DNA from: Nocardioides sp.
GTDB lineage: Bacteria; Actinomycetota; Actinomycetes; Propionibacteriales; Nocardioidaceae
Direction: 5' to 3'
DNA length: 64,000 bases
NCBI RefSeq assembly: GCF_029937575.1
Contig: NZ_JAPYPS010000018.1
Location: 1-64,000 of the forward strand
Of the stretch, positions 17,420 to 26,500 are shown one piece after another (the stretch's first letter is position 1; every line of letters starts with the position of its first letter). The notes beneath the pieces are model-generated. The model did not search any database, was not told the DNA's origin, and saw only the letters and a program-made list of their open reading frames with translations. A program made the translations under genes and the position numbers.

Positions 17420-18472
17420 ATGAGAGACGTCGCCGTCGTCGGGTTCGCCCAGCGACAGATGGAGGAGTTCGACGGGTCGCCGACCTGCGTCGAGCTGCTC
17501 GTCCCGTTGTTCGCCGAGTGCTACGAGCAGACCGGGTGGACCCGCAAGGACGTGGGTTTCTGGTGCTCCGGGTCCTCCGACTACCTGGCCGGGCGGTCCT
17601 TCTCGTTCGTGCAGGCCGTCGACGCGATCGGGGTCACCCCGCCCGTCAACGAGTCCCACGTCGAGATGGACCTGGCCTGGGCGATGTACGAGGCCTGGAT
17701 CAAGATCCAGACCGGCGAGGTCGACACCGCGCTGGTCTACGCCTTCGGCAAGAGCTCCGCGGGCGTGCTTCGCCGCACCCTCGCCCTGCAGCTCGAGCCC
17801 TACACGATGACCCCCCTGTGGCCCGACACCGTGTCGCTCGCCGGCCTGCAGGCCCGCGCCGGCATCGACGCCGGGCTGTGGGACGAGACCGCGATGGCCG
17901 AGGTCGTCAACCGCTCGATGGGCGACGCCGAGAAGAACGAGTACGCCGTGCGCAAGGGCGCGTCGTCGGTCGAGGAGCTCCTCGCCCGCCCGATGTACGC
18001 CGACCCGTTGCGCAAGCACGACTGCGCGCCGGTCACCGACGGCGCGGCCGCCATCGTGCTCGCCGCGGGCGACCGGGCTCGCGACGTACGCGACAAGCCC
18101 GCCTGGATCAGCGGGCTGGCTCACAACGTCGACCCGATGAGCATGGGCACCCGCGACCTCACGCGCTCGCCGTCGGCAGCTGTAGCAGCGGCGGGTGCCG
18201 GCGTCGACGGGGTCGAGGTCGCCGAGCTGCACGCGGCGTTCAGCCACCAGGAGCTGGTGCTGCGCCGCGAGCTGGGACTGTCCGACGACGTCGCGATCAA
18301 CCCGTCGGGGGGCCCGCTGTCGGGCAACCCGATGTTCTCGGCGGGCGGCATCCGGATCGGCGAGGCCGCCAAGAAGATCTGGTCCGGCGAGGCGGCCAAG
18401 ACCCTCGGCCACGCCACCTCGGGGCCGGCCCTGCAGCAGAATCTCGTGTGCACCATGGAAGGACGTGCCTGA
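17420..18472 (+). CDS. ltp4: SCP-x thiolase-like protein Ltp4
   Basis: The product is 350 aa with a thiolase fold, close in length to mycobacterial Ltp4 (about 354). Ltp3 and Ltp4 are needed by Rhodococcus to remove C24-branched sterol side chains, probably as retro-aldolases. The thiolase nucleophilic Cys is absent: the aligned segment reads NESHVEMDLAW. The C-terminal motif is NPSGGPLSGNPMFSAGG, with Asn where true thiolases have GHP. These losses fit an aldolase rather than a thiolase. The stop overlaps the ltp3 start (TGATG-type), so the two are translated together, probably as a heteromer with the DUF35 protein. Confidence 0.87.
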   Translation: MRDVAVVGFAQRQMEEFDGSPTCVELLVPLFAECYEQTGWTRKDVGFWCSGSSDYLAGRSFSFVQAVDAIGVTPPVNESHVEMDLAWAMYEAWIKIQTGEVDTALVYAFGKSSAGVLRRTLALQLEPYTMTPLWPDTVSLAGLQARAGIDAGLWDETAMAEVVNRSMGDAEKNEYAVRKGASSVEELLARPMYADPLRKHDCAPVTDGAAAIVLAAGDRARDVRDKPAWISGLAHNVDPMSMGTRDLTRSPSAAVAAAGAGVDGVEVAELHAAFSHQELVLRRELGLSDDVAINPSGGPLSGNPMFSAGGIRIGEAAKKIWSGEAAKTLGHATSGPALQQNLVCTMEGRA

Positions 18473-19635
18473 TGGCCAAGCAGCCGGCAGCGGTCATCGG
18501 CATCGGCCAGACCCACCACCGTGCCAAGCGCGAGGACGTCTCCATGGCGGGCCTGTGCCGCGAGGCCATGGACCGGGCCCTCGAGGACGCCGGGCTGACC
18601 CTGGACGAGATCGACGCGATCGTGGTCGGCAAGGCTCCGGACCTCTTCGAGGGCGTGATGATGCCCGAGCTCTTCCTCGCCGAGGCGTTGGGCGCCGCGG
18701 GCAAGCCGCTCCTGCGCGTCCACACCGCAGGCTCGGTCGGTGGCTCGACGGCGATCGTGGCCTCCTCCCTCGTCCAGGCCGGGGTGCACAAGAAGGTGCT
18801 CACCGTCGCCTACGAGAAACAGTCGGAGTCCAACGCGATGTGGGCCCTGTCGGTGCCGATCCCGTTCAACATGCCCGTCCACGCCGGCGCCGGAGGGTAC
18901 TTCGCGCCGCACGTGCGCTCCTACATCCGCCGATCCGGTGCGCCGAACCACATCGGTGCCATCGTCGCCGCCAAGGACCGCAACAACGCGCTCAAGAACC
19001 CCTACGCCCACCTCCACAACAAGGGCACCACCGTGGAGTCCGTGATGGCGTCACAGATGCTGTGGGACCCGATTCGCTACGACGAGACGTGCCCGTCCTC
19101 GGACGGCGCCTGCGCCCTCGTGATCGCCTCCGAGGACGTCGCGGCGTCCTCGCCCAACCCGGCGTGGATCCACGGGACCGTGATGCGCTCCGAGGCCACC
19201 TCGGGAGCCGAGCGCGACCAGGTCAACCCGCAGGCCTCCCGCGACGCGGCCGCGGTGCTGTGGAAGCAGGCCGGGATCACCAACCCGATCGACGAGATCG
19301 ACATGGCCGAGATCTACGTGCCGTTCTCCTGGTTCGAGCCGATGTGGCTGGAGTCGCTGGGGTTCGCCGAGCCGGGTGAGGGGTGGAAGCTCACAGAGTC
19401 CGGGGCCACGGCGCTCGACGGCCGGATCCCGGTCAACTGCTCGGGAGGTGTGCTCTCGTCCAACCCGATCGGCGCCTCGGGCATGCTCCGCTTCGGCGAG
19501 GCCGCCCTGCAGGTGCGCGGGCAGGCCGGCGAGCACCAGGTCGACGGCGCCCGGCGGGCGCTCGGGCACGCCTACGGCGGCGGGTCCCAGTTCTTCGCGA
19601 TGTGGGTCGTGGGATCGGAGAAGCCCAGCAGCTAG
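18472..19635 (+). CDS. ltp3: SCP-x thiolase-like protein Ltp3
   Basis: The product is 387 aa with a thiolase fold, close to mycobacterial Ltp3 (about 394 aa). The position of the usual nucleophilic Cys is RVHTAGSVGGST, with no Cys. The second catalytic region is NCSGGVLSSNPIGASG, where Asn replaces the thiolase His of GHP. This suggests carbon-carbon cleavage of a beta-hydroxy (aldol) sterol-CoA instead of thiolysis. It is the last gene of the DUF35-ltp4-ltp3 operon, with its ATG overlapping the ltp4 stop. It converges with a VOC-family gene over a perfect palindrome TACAGCTAGCTGTA (19638-19651). Confidence 0.87.
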   Translation: MAKQPAAVIGIGQTHHRAKREDVSMAGLCREAMDRALEDAGLTLDEIDAIVVGKAPDLFEGVMMPELFLAEALGAAGKPLLRVHTAGSVGGSTAIVASSLVQAGVHKKVLTVAYEKQSESNAMWALSVPIPFNMPVHAGAGGYFAPHVRSYIRRSGAPNHIGAIVAAKDRNNALKNPYAHLHNKGTTVESVMASQMLWDPIRYDETCPSSDGACALVIASEDVAASSPNPAWIHGTVMRSEATSGAERDQVNPQASRDAAAVLWKQAGITNPIDEIDMAEIYVPFSWFEPMWLESLGFAEPGEGWKLTESGATALDGRIPVNCSGGVLSSNPIGASGMLRFGEAALQVRGQAGEHQVDGARRALGHAYGGGSQFFAMWVVGSEKPSS

Positions 19636-19641
19636 CTACAG

Positions 19642-20055
19642 CTAGCTGTACAGGCAGAACGGGTGCCCGGCCGGATCCAGCAGCACCCGTACGTCGTCCT
19701 GCGGCTGGAAGTCGGACAGCGCCGCGCCGAGCTCGATCGCGTGGGCGACGGCCTCGGTGAGGTCGTCCACCTCGAAGTCGAGGTGCATCGACATCCGCGG
19801 GCGGCCTGGCTCCGGAGGCCAGACCGGGCGCTCGTAGCCGGGGTCGCGCTGGAAGGTGAGTCCGCAGACGCCCTCCCCGGGGTCCAGCGCGGCACCCTCC
19901 GCATCGGCGGTCTCGGGCTTCCACAGCGGCCAGCCCAGCAGCTCGGAGTAGAAGGTCGCCAGGGCGAGTGCGTCGGGGCAGTCCAGGACGACGCCCCACC
20001 AGTCGCGCCGTGACCAGCGGTCGACCGACGGGTCCGAGACGCTGCGTCCACGCAT
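19642..20055 (-). CDS. VOC (glyoxalase/bleomycin-resistance fold) protein
   Basis: The product is 137 aa, a single vicinal-oxygen-chelate domain. It starts with WWGVVLDCPDALALATFYSELLGW and contains MSMHLDFEVDDL and a terminal LLDPAGHPFCLY. Proteins of this shape include glyoxalase-like lyases, dioxygenases and resistance proteins, and the substrate cannot be read from sequence. I chose the ATG at 20055 because it lies 6 nt after TACGGT, a leaderless layout; longer starts add unconserved residues. It has no clear tie to the sterol genes. Confidence 0.75.
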   Translation of the reverse strand: MRGRSVSDPSVDRWSRRDWWGVVLDCPDALALATFYSELLGWPLWKPETADAEGAALDPGEGVCGLTFQRDPGYERPVWPPEPGRPRMSMHLDFEVDDLTEAVAHAIELGAALSDFQPQDDVRVLLDPAGHPFCLYS

Positions 20056-20149
20056 GACTCGACCGTACCCCGACCCTGGGTCAGGCCACGCAGAGCTCGT
20101 TGCCCTTCCCCAGGGAGTCGCCATGCCACCAGGCTAGAACTCGCCACCG

Positions 20150-20170
20150 ACGTTCGCCGCTGGCGAACGT
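20150..20170. promoter_or_regulatory. ClgR-type operator upstream of the HTH regulator
   Basis: The arms ACGTTCGCC and GGCGAACGT are perfectly symmetric around GCT. This contains GTTCGC-N5-GCGAAC, which resembles the ClgR box described in Streptomyces and corynebacteria (GTTCGC-N5-GCG). It ends 25 nt before TAACGT (20196-20201), the likely -10 of the adjacent regulator gene, so autoregulation is likely. Confidence 0.75.
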
Positions 20171-20207
20171 GCTCGGCAACCACCCCGGACGGGCCTAACG
20201 TCGCGTC

Positions 20208-20531
20208 ATGACTCAGGAGAACGTGGTCCCCCTGCGGCGCCCCACCGTGCCCTCGACCTCGGCGGCCGCCCCCGAGCCCCTCTGGCGCGAGGCGCTCGGC
20301 CGGGAGTTGCGCCAGGTCCGGCAGGACCAGGCGCGGACGCTCGCCGAGGTGGCGCAGCGAGCAGGCGTGTCGGTGCAGTACCTCTCCGAGGTCGAGCGAG
20401 GCCTCAAGGAGCCGAGCTCCGAGATCGTCGGCGCCGTCACCGGGGCGCTCGGGCTGCGCCTGGTCGACCTGACCGCCCGCGTCACCCGGTCCCTGGGGCG
20501 GATCGGCGGCCCCGTCTGCCTCGCTGCCTGA
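20208..20531 (+). CDS. XRE-family regulator, ClgR/PopR-like
   Basis: The product is 107 aa. A helix-turn-helix domain spans about 30-90, with the ClgR-like signature LAEVAQRAGVSVQYLSEVER and GLKEPSSEIVGAVTGALGL. ClgR and PopR control clpP genes and other proteolysis genes in actinobacteria and are themselves turned over by Clp. Here a clpP pair lies 0.8 kb downstream on the other strand. The ATG is 6 nt after TAACGT, so the message is probably leaderless. A symmetric ClgR-type box lies upstream. There is no obvious C-terminal degradation tag beyond the final CLAA, which resembles the LAA ends recognised by ClpX. Confidence 0.82.
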   Translation: MTQENVVPLRRPTVPSTSAAAPEPLWREALGRELRQVRQDQARTLAEVAQRAGVSVQYLSEVERGLKEPSSEIVGAVTGALGLRLVDLTARVTRSLGRIGGPVCLAA

Positions 20532-20538
20532 GCCGGGC

Positions 20539-21333
20539 TCAGAACCCGGGGAAGACCCGGCGCAGGTCGTCGAGGGTGACGTTGCCGCTCACGCCGACGT
20601 CCGCAGGCGTGTACGGCGCGCCAAGACGCCCGCCGAGGAGTCGGACGAACCCCTCGGTCGGCCCGTTCCACGATGCCGTGACCTCGTCGACGTTGTCCGC
20701 GCTGTCCCGAGGTGCCAGGCGCACGCCCTCTCCCAGCTCCAGCACGTAGCCGGCGACCTCCAAGCGGGCAGGCTGCGAGAGCTGGTCCGGCTTGCCGAGG
20801 AAGCCGAGCAGGAAGCCCATCGAACCGCCCAACAGCTCCAGGAGCAGCTCGGCCGACTCCGCGTCGAGGGGTGCGGAGGGCTCCGCTGCGACATGGACGT
20901 CCCACGCGTGCAGGGCGACCTCGTCGAGCCGCATCCCGAGCGCGACCTCCAGCGGGACGGGCTCGGGCAGGAAGCCCAGGTCGATGAGCAGCTCTCCGCG
21001 CTGACCGGCGTCGAGCGCCTCGACGGTCTCCACGTACCGGGCGTCGTGCTCGACGTACTGGCTCGCCTGGTCGCGAGGCGACAGCGCGTTCCACCGGTCC
21101 CAGATGGGCTGCATGCCTCCCTCGGGTGCCGGGGTGCCGTCGATCGCGGCCAGGATCGGCATGCGCATGATCTCGGCGCCGCTTCCCAGGTGCGAGAGCA
21201 CGTCGGCCACGCTCCACTCCTGGGCCCCGCTGCGTGCGGCGAGGGTCTCCTCGCTGCTGTGGGCCACGAGCTCGGCCAGTCGGTCGTGCTGGGCGCGCAG
21301 GGCCGCGATGGTCCGGTCGACGTGAGTGGTCAT
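20539..21333 (-). CDS. Maleylpyruvate isomerase-family (mycothiol-dependent, DinB-like) protein
   Basis: The product is 264 aa. The N-terminal half is a DinB/MDMPI four-helix bundle. Possible metal-binding His residues are seen in VADVLSHLGSGAE and EVALHAWDVHVA. The C-terminal part (about 175-260) resembles the small alpha-beta domain often fused to it. Such proteins use mycothiol as cofactor or belong to the uncharacterised TIGR03083 group, so the reaction is unknown. The ATG is 6 nt after TAGGGT, implying a leaderless message. It lies 9 nt from clpP2 on the same strand but has its own promoter-like sequence inside that interval. Confidence 0.75.
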   Translation of the reverse strand: MTTHVDRTIAALRAQHDRLAELVAHSSEETLAARSGAQEWSVADVLSHLGSGAEIMRMPILAAIDGTPAPEGGMQPIWDRWNALSPRDQASQYVEHDARYVETVEALDAGQRGELLIDLGFLPEPVPLEVALGMRLDEVALHAWDVHVAAEPSAPLDAESAELLLELLGGSMGFLLGFLGKPDQLSQPARLEVAGYVLELGEGVRLAPRDSADNVDEVTASWNGPTEGFVRLLGGRLGAPYTPADVGVSGNVTLDDLRRVFPGF

Positions 21334-21342
21334 GTCCTCACC

Positions 21343-21966
21343 CTAGATTGCGTGCCCCGAGCCGCTGAGCGACGCAGCCTTGCGGCTGTCGAGGACCGCG
21401 TCTGCCACGCCGTACTCCACCGCTTCGGCGGCCGTGAGGACGAGGTCCCGGTCGGTGTCGGCCCGCAGCTGCTGGATGCTACGTCCCGTGTGCTCGCTGA
21501 GCAGCGCCTCCATCGCTCCGCGGAGTCGGACGATCTCCTTGGCCTGGACGGCCAGGTCCGGCAGCGTGCCCCGGCCACCACCTGAAGGCTGATCGAGCAT
21601 GACTCGGGCATGTCGCAGCAGGGTGCGGCTGCCGGGCTCGCCGGCCGCCAGGAGCAGCGCCGACGAGGAGCCCACCTGGCCGACACACGTGGTGGCCACC
21701 GCGGAGCGGATGAACTGCAGGGTGTCGTAGATCGCCAGCACCGCGGTGACCGAGCCGCCGGGCGAGTTGAGGTAGAGGCTGATGGGCGAGTCGGGGTGCT
21801 CCGACTCCAGGTGCAGCAGCTGGGCGATGACGACGTTGGCCACCCCGTCGTCGATCTCGGTGCCGATGTAGACGATGCGATCGCTCAGGAGGCGGCTGTA
21901 GATGTCGACCGCACGCTCACCGCGCACCGTGCGCTCGACGACGCTGGGAATGGTGTAGCTGCTCAT
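21343..21966 (-). CDS. clpP2: ClpP-like protease subunit lacking the catalytic His
   Basis: The product is 207 aa, a ClpP/S14 fold. The Ser nucleophile is kept (S100 in GQVGSSS) and so is the Asp (D174 in DTDRDLVL). The catalytic His, normally in an HQP motif, is Asp125 here ([10 protein letters not shown]); the codon is GAT where CAT would give His. On its own it is therefore predicted to be inactive or strongly altered, and may act as a structural or regulatory ring with the other ClpP. The ATG overlaps the stop of the upstream clpP (ATGA), so the two are co-translated. This resembles the clpP3-clpP4 arrangement of Streptomyces. Confidence 0.88.
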   Translation of the reverse strand: MSSYTIPSVVERTVRGERAVDIYSRLLSDRIVYIGTEIDDGVANVVIAQLLHLESEHPDSPISLYLNSPGGSVTAVLAIYDTLQFIRSAVATTCVGQVGSSSALLLAAGEPGSRTLLRHARVMLDQPSGGGRGTLPDLAVQAKEIVRLRGAMEALLSEHTGRSIQQLRADTDRDLVLTAAEAVEYGVADAVLDSRKAASLSGSGHAI

Positions 21967-22571
21967 CGACTCGCTCCGCTCGCCGGCCCGAAGGAGGGGC
22001 CGGGGCGCCGGGGAACCACCGCCGCGACCTGATCCAGCACGGCGTCGACGAAGCCGTAGTCCACCGCCTCGGCGGCGGTGAACCACCGATCGCGCAGCGC
22101 GTCACGCTCCACCCGCTCGACCGGCTGACCGGTGTGCTCGGCGGTGATCTGCATCATCACGTTCTTCATGTGCTCGAGGTTCTCGGCCTGGATCTCGATG
22201 TCGACCGCGCTGCCACCGATCCCGGCAGAACCCTGGTGGAGCAGGATCCGACTGTTGGGCAGCGCGAAGCGCTTGTCCGGGGTGCCTGCGGTCAGGAGGA
22301 ACTGCCCCATGCTGGCCGCCAGACCCATCGCCAGGGTGCTGACGTCGTTGGGGATGAGCCGCATCGTGTCGTAGATCGCGAGCCCGGCCGAGACGGACCC
22401 GCCCGGGGAGTTGATGTAAAGGCTGATGTCGCGGCCGGGATCCTCGGCCGAGAGCAGGAGGAGCTGAGCGCAGATGGTGTTGGCGATGTCGTCGTCGACC
22501 TGCTGACCGAGCACGATGATGCGCTGGTGCAGGAGACGGTCGGAGGCCGAGAGGCCGGATGTCTGGGTCAT
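21963..22571 (-). CDS. clpP1: ATP-dependent Clp protease proteolytic subunit
   Basis: The product is 202 aa with a complete catalytic triad: S87 in GLAASMGQ, H112 in [10 protein letters not shown] and D161 in ALRDRWFT. It degrades proteins unfolded by ClpC or ClpX. It is translationally coupled to the second, His-less clpP gene. The ATG at 22571 follows the gap shared with the divergent map gene. A PopR-type palindrome lies 40 nt upstream, and a ClgR/PopR-like regulator gene is nearby, so stress-inducible expression is likely. The tail after about residue 180 is rich in Pro, Gly, Arg and Ser. The gene number is arbitrary; it may correspond to clpP3 of Streptomyces rather than to the essential clpP1. 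Confidence 0.92.
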   Translation of the reverse strand: MTQTSGLSASDRLLHQRIIVLGQQVDDDIANTICAQLLLLSAEDPGRDISLYINSPGGSVSAGLAIYDTMRLIPNDVSTLAMGLAASMGQFLLTAGTPDKRFALPNSRILLHQGSAGIGGSAVDIEIQAENLEHMKNVMMQITAEHTGQPVERVERDALRDRWFTAAEAVDYGFVDAVLDQVAAVVPRRPGPSFGPASGASR

Positions 22572-22611
22572 GGCTCCAGGCTCCGTCGTACGACGTCGAT
22601 CCCCCAGCGAT

Positions 22612-22626
22612 TCTGCCGGAGGCGGA
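22612..22626. promoter_or_regulatory. PopR-type palindrome upstream of the clpP pair
   Basis: TCTGCCGGAGGCGGA differs by one base from TCTGCC-N3-GGCAGA, the operator I recall for PopR at the Streptomyces clpP3-clpP4 operon. It lies 40 nt before the clpP start codon, in the 129-nt gap shared with map. Confidence 0.55.
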
Positions 22627-22688
22627 TCCGCTCCGGGCGGAACCGCCACGACCGGCGGCGCCCTCGGAGGCTCTGCCCGCCGTGACCT

Positions 22689-22700
22689 AGGCTCGACCGC
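22689..22700 (+). promoter_or_regulatory. Leaderless promoter of map
   Basis: TAGGCT (22689-22694) is a -10 box followed by only 6 nt before the GTG of map, so transcription should begin at or next to the start codon. Confidence 0.6.
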
Positions 22701-23468
22701 GTGATCGAGCTCCGTACCCCTGCCCAGATCGAGGAGATGCGCCCCGCCGGGCGCTTCGTCGCCTCGGTGATCGACGCCCTCGCCGCCAAGGCCGACGTGG
22801 GCGTCAACCTGCTCGAGCTCGACGCGCTCGCCGCCGACATGATCGCCCGGGCCGGCGCGACGTCCTGCTACGTCGACTACCACCCGTCCTTCGGCGCATC
22901 GCCCTTCGGCAAGGTGCTGTGCACCTCGGTCAACGACGCGGTGCTGCACGGACTCCCCCACGACTACGCCCTGAAGGACGGCGACCTGGTCTCGGTCGAC
23001 TTCGCGGTCGCCGTGGACGGCTGGGTCGCCGACTCCGCCTACTCCCTGGTCGTGGGCACGCCCCGCCGTGAGGACCTGGAGCTGATCGAGGTGACCCGCA
23101 AGGCTCTCGACGACGCGATCGCGGCTGCTCAACCAGGCAACCGGATGGGCGACATCTCGGCGGCCATCGGGAAGGTCGCACGCAGCGCCGGCCTGGGGGT
23201 CAACCTGCAGTTCGGTGGCCACGGCGTCGGCCGCACGATGCACGGCGAGCCGCACGTCCCCAACGACGGCCGACCCGGCCGTGGCTACAAGCTCGAGCCC
23301 GGCCTGGTCATCGCCATCGAGCCGTGGTTCATGCACACCACCGACAGGATCTACACCGACCCTGACGGGTGGACGTTGCGCAGCGAGGACGGATCGCGCG
23401 GTGCCCACATGGAGCACACCATCGCGATCACCCAGGACGGCCCGCTCGTGCTCACCGAACGCGAGTGA
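22701..23468 (+). CDS. map: Type I methionine aminopeptidase
   Basis: The product is 255 aa and removes the initiator methionine from nascent proteins. The five metal ligands of the family are visible: the two Asp in VSVDFAVAVDGWVADSA, His in GGHGVGRTMH, Glu in AIEPWF and Glu in GAHMEHT. There is no N-terminal zinc-finger extension, so it is the short bacterial form. The GTG start is 6 nt from the -10 box. It diverges from the clpP pair and precedes a histidine kinase gene by 49 nt on the same strand. Actinobacteria usually carry a second map near secY, so this may be the paralogue. Confidence 0.92.
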   Translation: MIELRTPAQIEEMRPAGRFVASVIDALAAKADVGVNLLELDALAADMIARAGATSCYVDYHPSFGASPFGKVLCTSVNDAVLHGLPHDYALKDGDLVSVDFAVAVDGWVADSAYSLVVGTPRREDLELIEVTRKALDDAIAAAQPGNRMGDISAAIGKVARSAGLGVNLQFGGHGVGRTMHGEPHVPNDGRPGRGYKLEPGLVIAIEPWFMHTTDRIYTDPDGWTLRSEDGSRGAHMEHTIAITQDGPLVLTERE

Positions 23469-23517
23469 CGACCCGCATCGTCGGATGACGACAGCAGGCC
23501 AGGTCGTCTGAGACGGT

Positions 23518-26500
23518 ATGCCGGTGCACCCCACAGAGCACGGCGACGAAGACGACGGCGACCGCAGCCTCGGCGACCGGATCCTGAGCGCAGTCCCCGA
23601 CGGGTTGTGGATGCTGGACGACGAGGGGCGCACCACCTTCGCCAACGCCACGATGGGCGCGCTGCTCGGTCGCGACGACGAGGAGATGGCGTCCACGTCG
23701 GTCTTCGACGTGCTCGACGAGCAGGGCGGCGCACAGTTCCGCGGTCACCTCGCCGGACGCGACAGCGAGGCCCCCGGTCACGACCTGGAGTGCCTGGTCC
23801 ATCGCCGTGACGGTTCGTCGTTCTGGGCGCTGGTCAGTCATGCTCGGGTGCTCGACGACGACGGCACCTGCCGGGGCTGGCTGTACCGGGTCCGGGATGA
23901 CACGGACCACCGGGCGCTCTACGACGAACTGTCCCAGCGTGAGCAGCAGCTGGCCGAGGCGCAGTCGATCGCCGGGGTCGGCAGCTGGGAGCGCCTCGCC
24001 ACCGGGCCGGTGTCCTGGTCGGCTGAGGCCTACCGGATCTGCCGGGTCACCCCGGAGAGCTTCGACCCGTCGCGTGACGCCTTCTTCGAGCTGCTGCACC
24101 CGGAGGACCGAGAGTCGCTCCTTCCCCACTACCAGCGCATGATCCGGGGTGGAGGTGCCCTGGACGTCGAGTGCCGGCTGCGCCCCGACGGAGACAGCGA
24201 GACGTGGTTGCGCGTCCGCGGTGTCGCCCTGCACGAACCCGACGGCACGCTGGTCCGGGTCGGGGGCACCCTCCAGGACATCACCGCGGCCAAGAACTAC
24301 CAACGCGGTCTCGAGTTCCTCAGCGCCATGGCGGGCGTGGCGAACGAGTCGAGCACCTTGCAGGAGGTGCTGACCGCGTCGGACAGTCAGGTCCGCCCTT
24401 ACGCACGCTGGCCCGCGGTGCTCGTCGCGGTGCCGGCCTCCCCGCTTCCGGGCGCCGAGCTGGTCCACATCGACATCGAGTGGTCCGCCGCGTCACCCAC
24501 GACCCGGGACCTCGCCCGCACCCTGGCCGTCGAGGCGGTGGCCCACGGAGGGATGGTGCACCGTGCGGTCCGCCACGAGGATCACCTCGTCGCGGGTCCG
24601 GTCCTCGTCGGCGAGCGCCTGGCCTGCGTCCTGGTCTCGGGCACCGGCGCGCGAGAGGCACCGCAGCCGACCGACCTGGCCATCTTCGAGCAGACCCTGA
24701 CCTTGCTCGCGCAGGTGGCCGAGCGTGAGTGGGCCGCCGAGGCCCTGGCCACCGCGCGGGACGAGGCACTCTCGGCCTCGCGGGCGAAGTCGGAGTTTCT
24801 TGCGACGATGAGTCACGAGATCCGCACCCCGCTGAACGGTGTGATCGGTCTCAGCGAGCTGCTCCGTCGTACCGACCTGACAGCTCACCAGCAGCGCCTG
24901 GCCGACGGGGTCGACCAGGCCGGGCGCACCCTGCTGGCCCTGGTCAACGACATCCTCGACCTCTCCAAGATCGAAGCCGGGCGGCTCGACCTCGAGGAGG
25001 TCGACTTCGATCCTCGAGCCATCGTGGAGCAGAGTGCGGGGCTGGTCGCCGACCGCGCCCGGGAGAAGGGCCTGGAGCTTGTCGTCTCCAGCGCAGCCGA
25101 CCTACCCACCCTGGTCCGCGGGGATCCGGTGCGCTTTGGCCAGGTCATCACCAACCTGGCGTCCAACGCCGTGAAGTTCACCGCCCGGGGCGAGGTCGTC
25201 ATCCGCGCCGAGCACGTCGGGCACCGGGTCCGGGTCTCCGTTCGTGACACCGGCGTCGGCATCGCGCCCGAGGCGCAGGACGGGCTGTTCGAGGCCTTCA
25301 CCCAGGCCGACAGCTCCACGACTCGGGAGTACGGCGGCACGGGGCTCGGGCTGGCCATCAGCAAGCGCATCGTCACCGCGATGAAGGGGGAGATCGGGGT
25401 GCAGAGCGCGGCCGAGCTCGGCAGCACGTTCTGGTTCACCGCGACGTTTGCCGCGGCACTCGGCGAGCACCACTCCCAGCGCGATGCGCTGCGCGAGAGC
25501 GCGGTCGCGGGGCTGCGGGTGCTGGTCGTCGACGACAACGCGACCAACCGGTTCATCCTCACCGAGCAGCTCTCCGGGTGGGCGGTCGAGGTCTCCGCCG
25601 TCGCCTCGGCCTACGAGGCGCTCGTCGAGCTCGACGCGGCGGCGCGGACCGGGTCGCCGTACGAGATCGTGCTGCTGGACTACATGATGCCGGGCGCCGA
25701 CGGGGAGCAGCTGGCACGGATCGTGCGGGCGGAGTCACGCCACGACGACACCCGCCTCGTGCTCCTCTCCTCGTCGACCGAGCCGACCGACGGCTGGTTG
25801 GTGGATGCCGGCATCGACGACTACCTCGCCAAGCCGGTCCTCCCCTCGCGCCTGCTCGACACCCTTGCCGTGCTCGGTGGGCACTGGGAGGCCGCGGCCG
25901 AGACCGCCGGGTCCACGGCCCCCGCGCACGCCGTGGACCGCGGCCGCGTGCTGGTCGTGGAGGACAACGCGATCAACCAGCTCGTCGCCGACGGCGTGCT
26001 GCGGCGACTGGGATTCACCGTGCAGCTCGCCGACAACGGGGCGGCAGGTGTGGCGGCGGTCGCGGACGACCCCGGCGGCTACACCCTGATCCTGATGGAC
26101 TGCCAGATGCCGGTGATGGACGGCTTCGACGCCACCCGTGCCGTTCGTGCGATCCAGCGAGACGGGACCCGTACGCCGATCATCGCGATGACCGCGGCGG
26201 CCGGCGTCGAGGAGCGCGACCGCTGCCTCGACGCCGGGATGGACGACTTCATGTCGAAGCCGTTCGACGTGCGGCTGCTGACCGAGATGCTGGATCGGTG
26301 GGCGCCGGCGATGGCGTCCGCCGACCCGGCCGTGCCCCCGGACGCAGCGGAGCCAGCGGAGCCAGCAGGCCACCGCCTCACGCAGCGGCCCGTCTCCGAG
26401 CAGCCCCCCGACCACGCGCGTCTCGCCGAGCTGGTCGACGACGAGGGCATCGATCTCGTCCTCGTGGCGCGCATGGTGGAGCGCTTCGAGGCCTCGGCCA

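Noticed and set aside
19638..19651. Palindrome TACAGCTAGCTGTA as an operator
   Set aside because: It lies between two convergent stop codons and overlaps the VOC gene end, so chance or a weak terminator is more likely than regulation.
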